A stretch of 64,000 nt of DNA, from contig LNEC01000006.1 of the NCBI GenBank assembly GCA_001464035.1, positions 1 through 64,000 of the forward strand, read 5' to 3'. The notes beneath the pieces are model-generated. The model was not told the origin of the DNA. It saw only the letters and a program-made list of their open reading frames with translations, and searched no databases. This document shows positions 63,725 to 64,000 of the stretch, in pieces. Positions within the stretch are counted from its first letter, which is position 1; every line of letters begins with the position of its first letter. The position numbers and the translations under genes were made by a program. This DNA is from Bradyrhizobiaceae bacterium Ga0074131 (GTDB lineage Bacteria > Pseudomonadota > Alphaproteobacteria > Rhizobiales > Xanthobacteraceae).

Positions 63725-64000
63725 TCAGCGCCGGGCTGGAATTGAAGCCCCTCTGACGGGGGCTTTCTTCGCCGCTGACCTGGGCTGCGCCGCACGCCCC
63801 AGCGCGGCCTCGCGCCCCGCATCTAGAATTTCGTCGGACAACTGCCCGCTGCCGGCAATGCGGGCCAGCATCAGCGTTCCCACCATGGTCGCGGTCGCGG
63901 CCATCGCCTGTTTGCGGGCGGCCTTGCGCGGCAGTTCCGGAATCTGCTCCGCAAGCATGTCGACCATCTGCTCCAGCTTGGCCGCGAATGCCTTTCGGGT
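63725..64000 (-). CDS. TetR/AcrR family regulator, C-terminal part (runs off the right edge)
   Basis: The visible 91 residues (AFAAKLEQMVDMLAEQIPEL, then ARKQAMAATATMVGTLMLARIAGSGQLSDEIL) match the C-terminal ligand domain of TetR-type repressors of the LmrA/YxaF group. The DNA-binding part lies beyond 64000. It is upstream of mmsA on the same strand (159 bases), but I cannot tell whether it controls the valine genes. Confidence 0.7.
   Translation of the reverse strand, partial: TRKAFAAKLEQMVDMLAEQIPELPRKAARKQAMAATATMVGTLMLARIAGSGQLSDEILDAGREAALGRAAQPRSAAKKAPVRGASIPARR

Overview
The window is 64 kb of GC-rich chromosome from an alphaproteobacterium, most probably Bradyrhizobium or a close relative (Bradyrhizobiaceae). 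The reasons are gene content (Liv transporter, PAS_5 protein, Flp/Tad pilus genes, form II CoxL-like protein, complete distal valine catabolism), codon bias, and several families of short palindromic intergenic repeats with the look of dispersed bradyrhizobial elements. This placement comes from recognition, not a database search. I see no rRNA, tRNA, CRISPR array, IS element or phage. Most of the window is ordinary core chromosome; 20.2-31 kb is the accessory-looking stretch.

Layout. 0-2.3 kb: start of a Flp/Tad pilus locus (pilin, partial cpaB) and a secreted protein. 2.3-8 kb: acyl-CoA synthetase, panB, an NnrU-like membrane protein, a secreted TolA/TonB-like protein and prfC. 8.0-8.4 kb: sugE/gdx preceded by what reads as a guanidine-II (mini-ykkC) riboswitch. 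8.4-13 kb: a complete branched-chain amino acid ABC transporter (livGFKHM order). 13.4-19.7 kb: PAS protein, ArsC-like reductase, a 52-residue membrane protein coupled to DsbB, a GST, SDR and MDR oxidoreductases, a GNAT, a Lin0512 protein and an AhpD-like protein.

20.2-31 kb: a TetR-MFS-DUF418 unit abuts the decayed end of a second, opposite unit (ArsR, SRPBCC, DUF899, small membrane protein, GFA-family pseudogene). A SAF-domain dehydrogenase is followed by an orphan Tat signal peptide. Then come a vapBC pair, a decayed PIN-toxin remnant, an HNH endonuclease with an N-terminal domain that may read DNA bases, and a second, convergent vapBC pair. This is a small toxin-antitoxin/nuclease island.

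31-46 kb: guaA and guaB flank an RsmB-type methyltransferase, a MAPEG protein, a CpdA-like phosphoesterase, a quinone-reductase-like MDR protein and unknowns. A methanethiol oxidase (SBP56) gene is coupled to an unknown membrane protein. A remnant of a DUF4399 protein, rlmE and ppx/gppA follow. 46-58.8 kb: an unaccompanied CoxL-like molybdenum hydroxylase subunit, DsbA-like isomerase and hotdog proteins, YaiI, an ABC-F ATPase, a DSD1-type PLP enzyme, a HI0933-like flavoprotein, and an SDR/MaoC/acyl-CoA ligase set. 58.9-64 kb: the distal valine degradation genes (mmsA, isobutyryl-CoA dehydrogenase, HIBYL-CoA hydrolase, mmsB) downstream of a partial TetR gene. Together with the Liv transporter and fatty acyl-CoA enzymes, they suggest a strain that imports and oxidises branched-chain amino acids and acyl chains.
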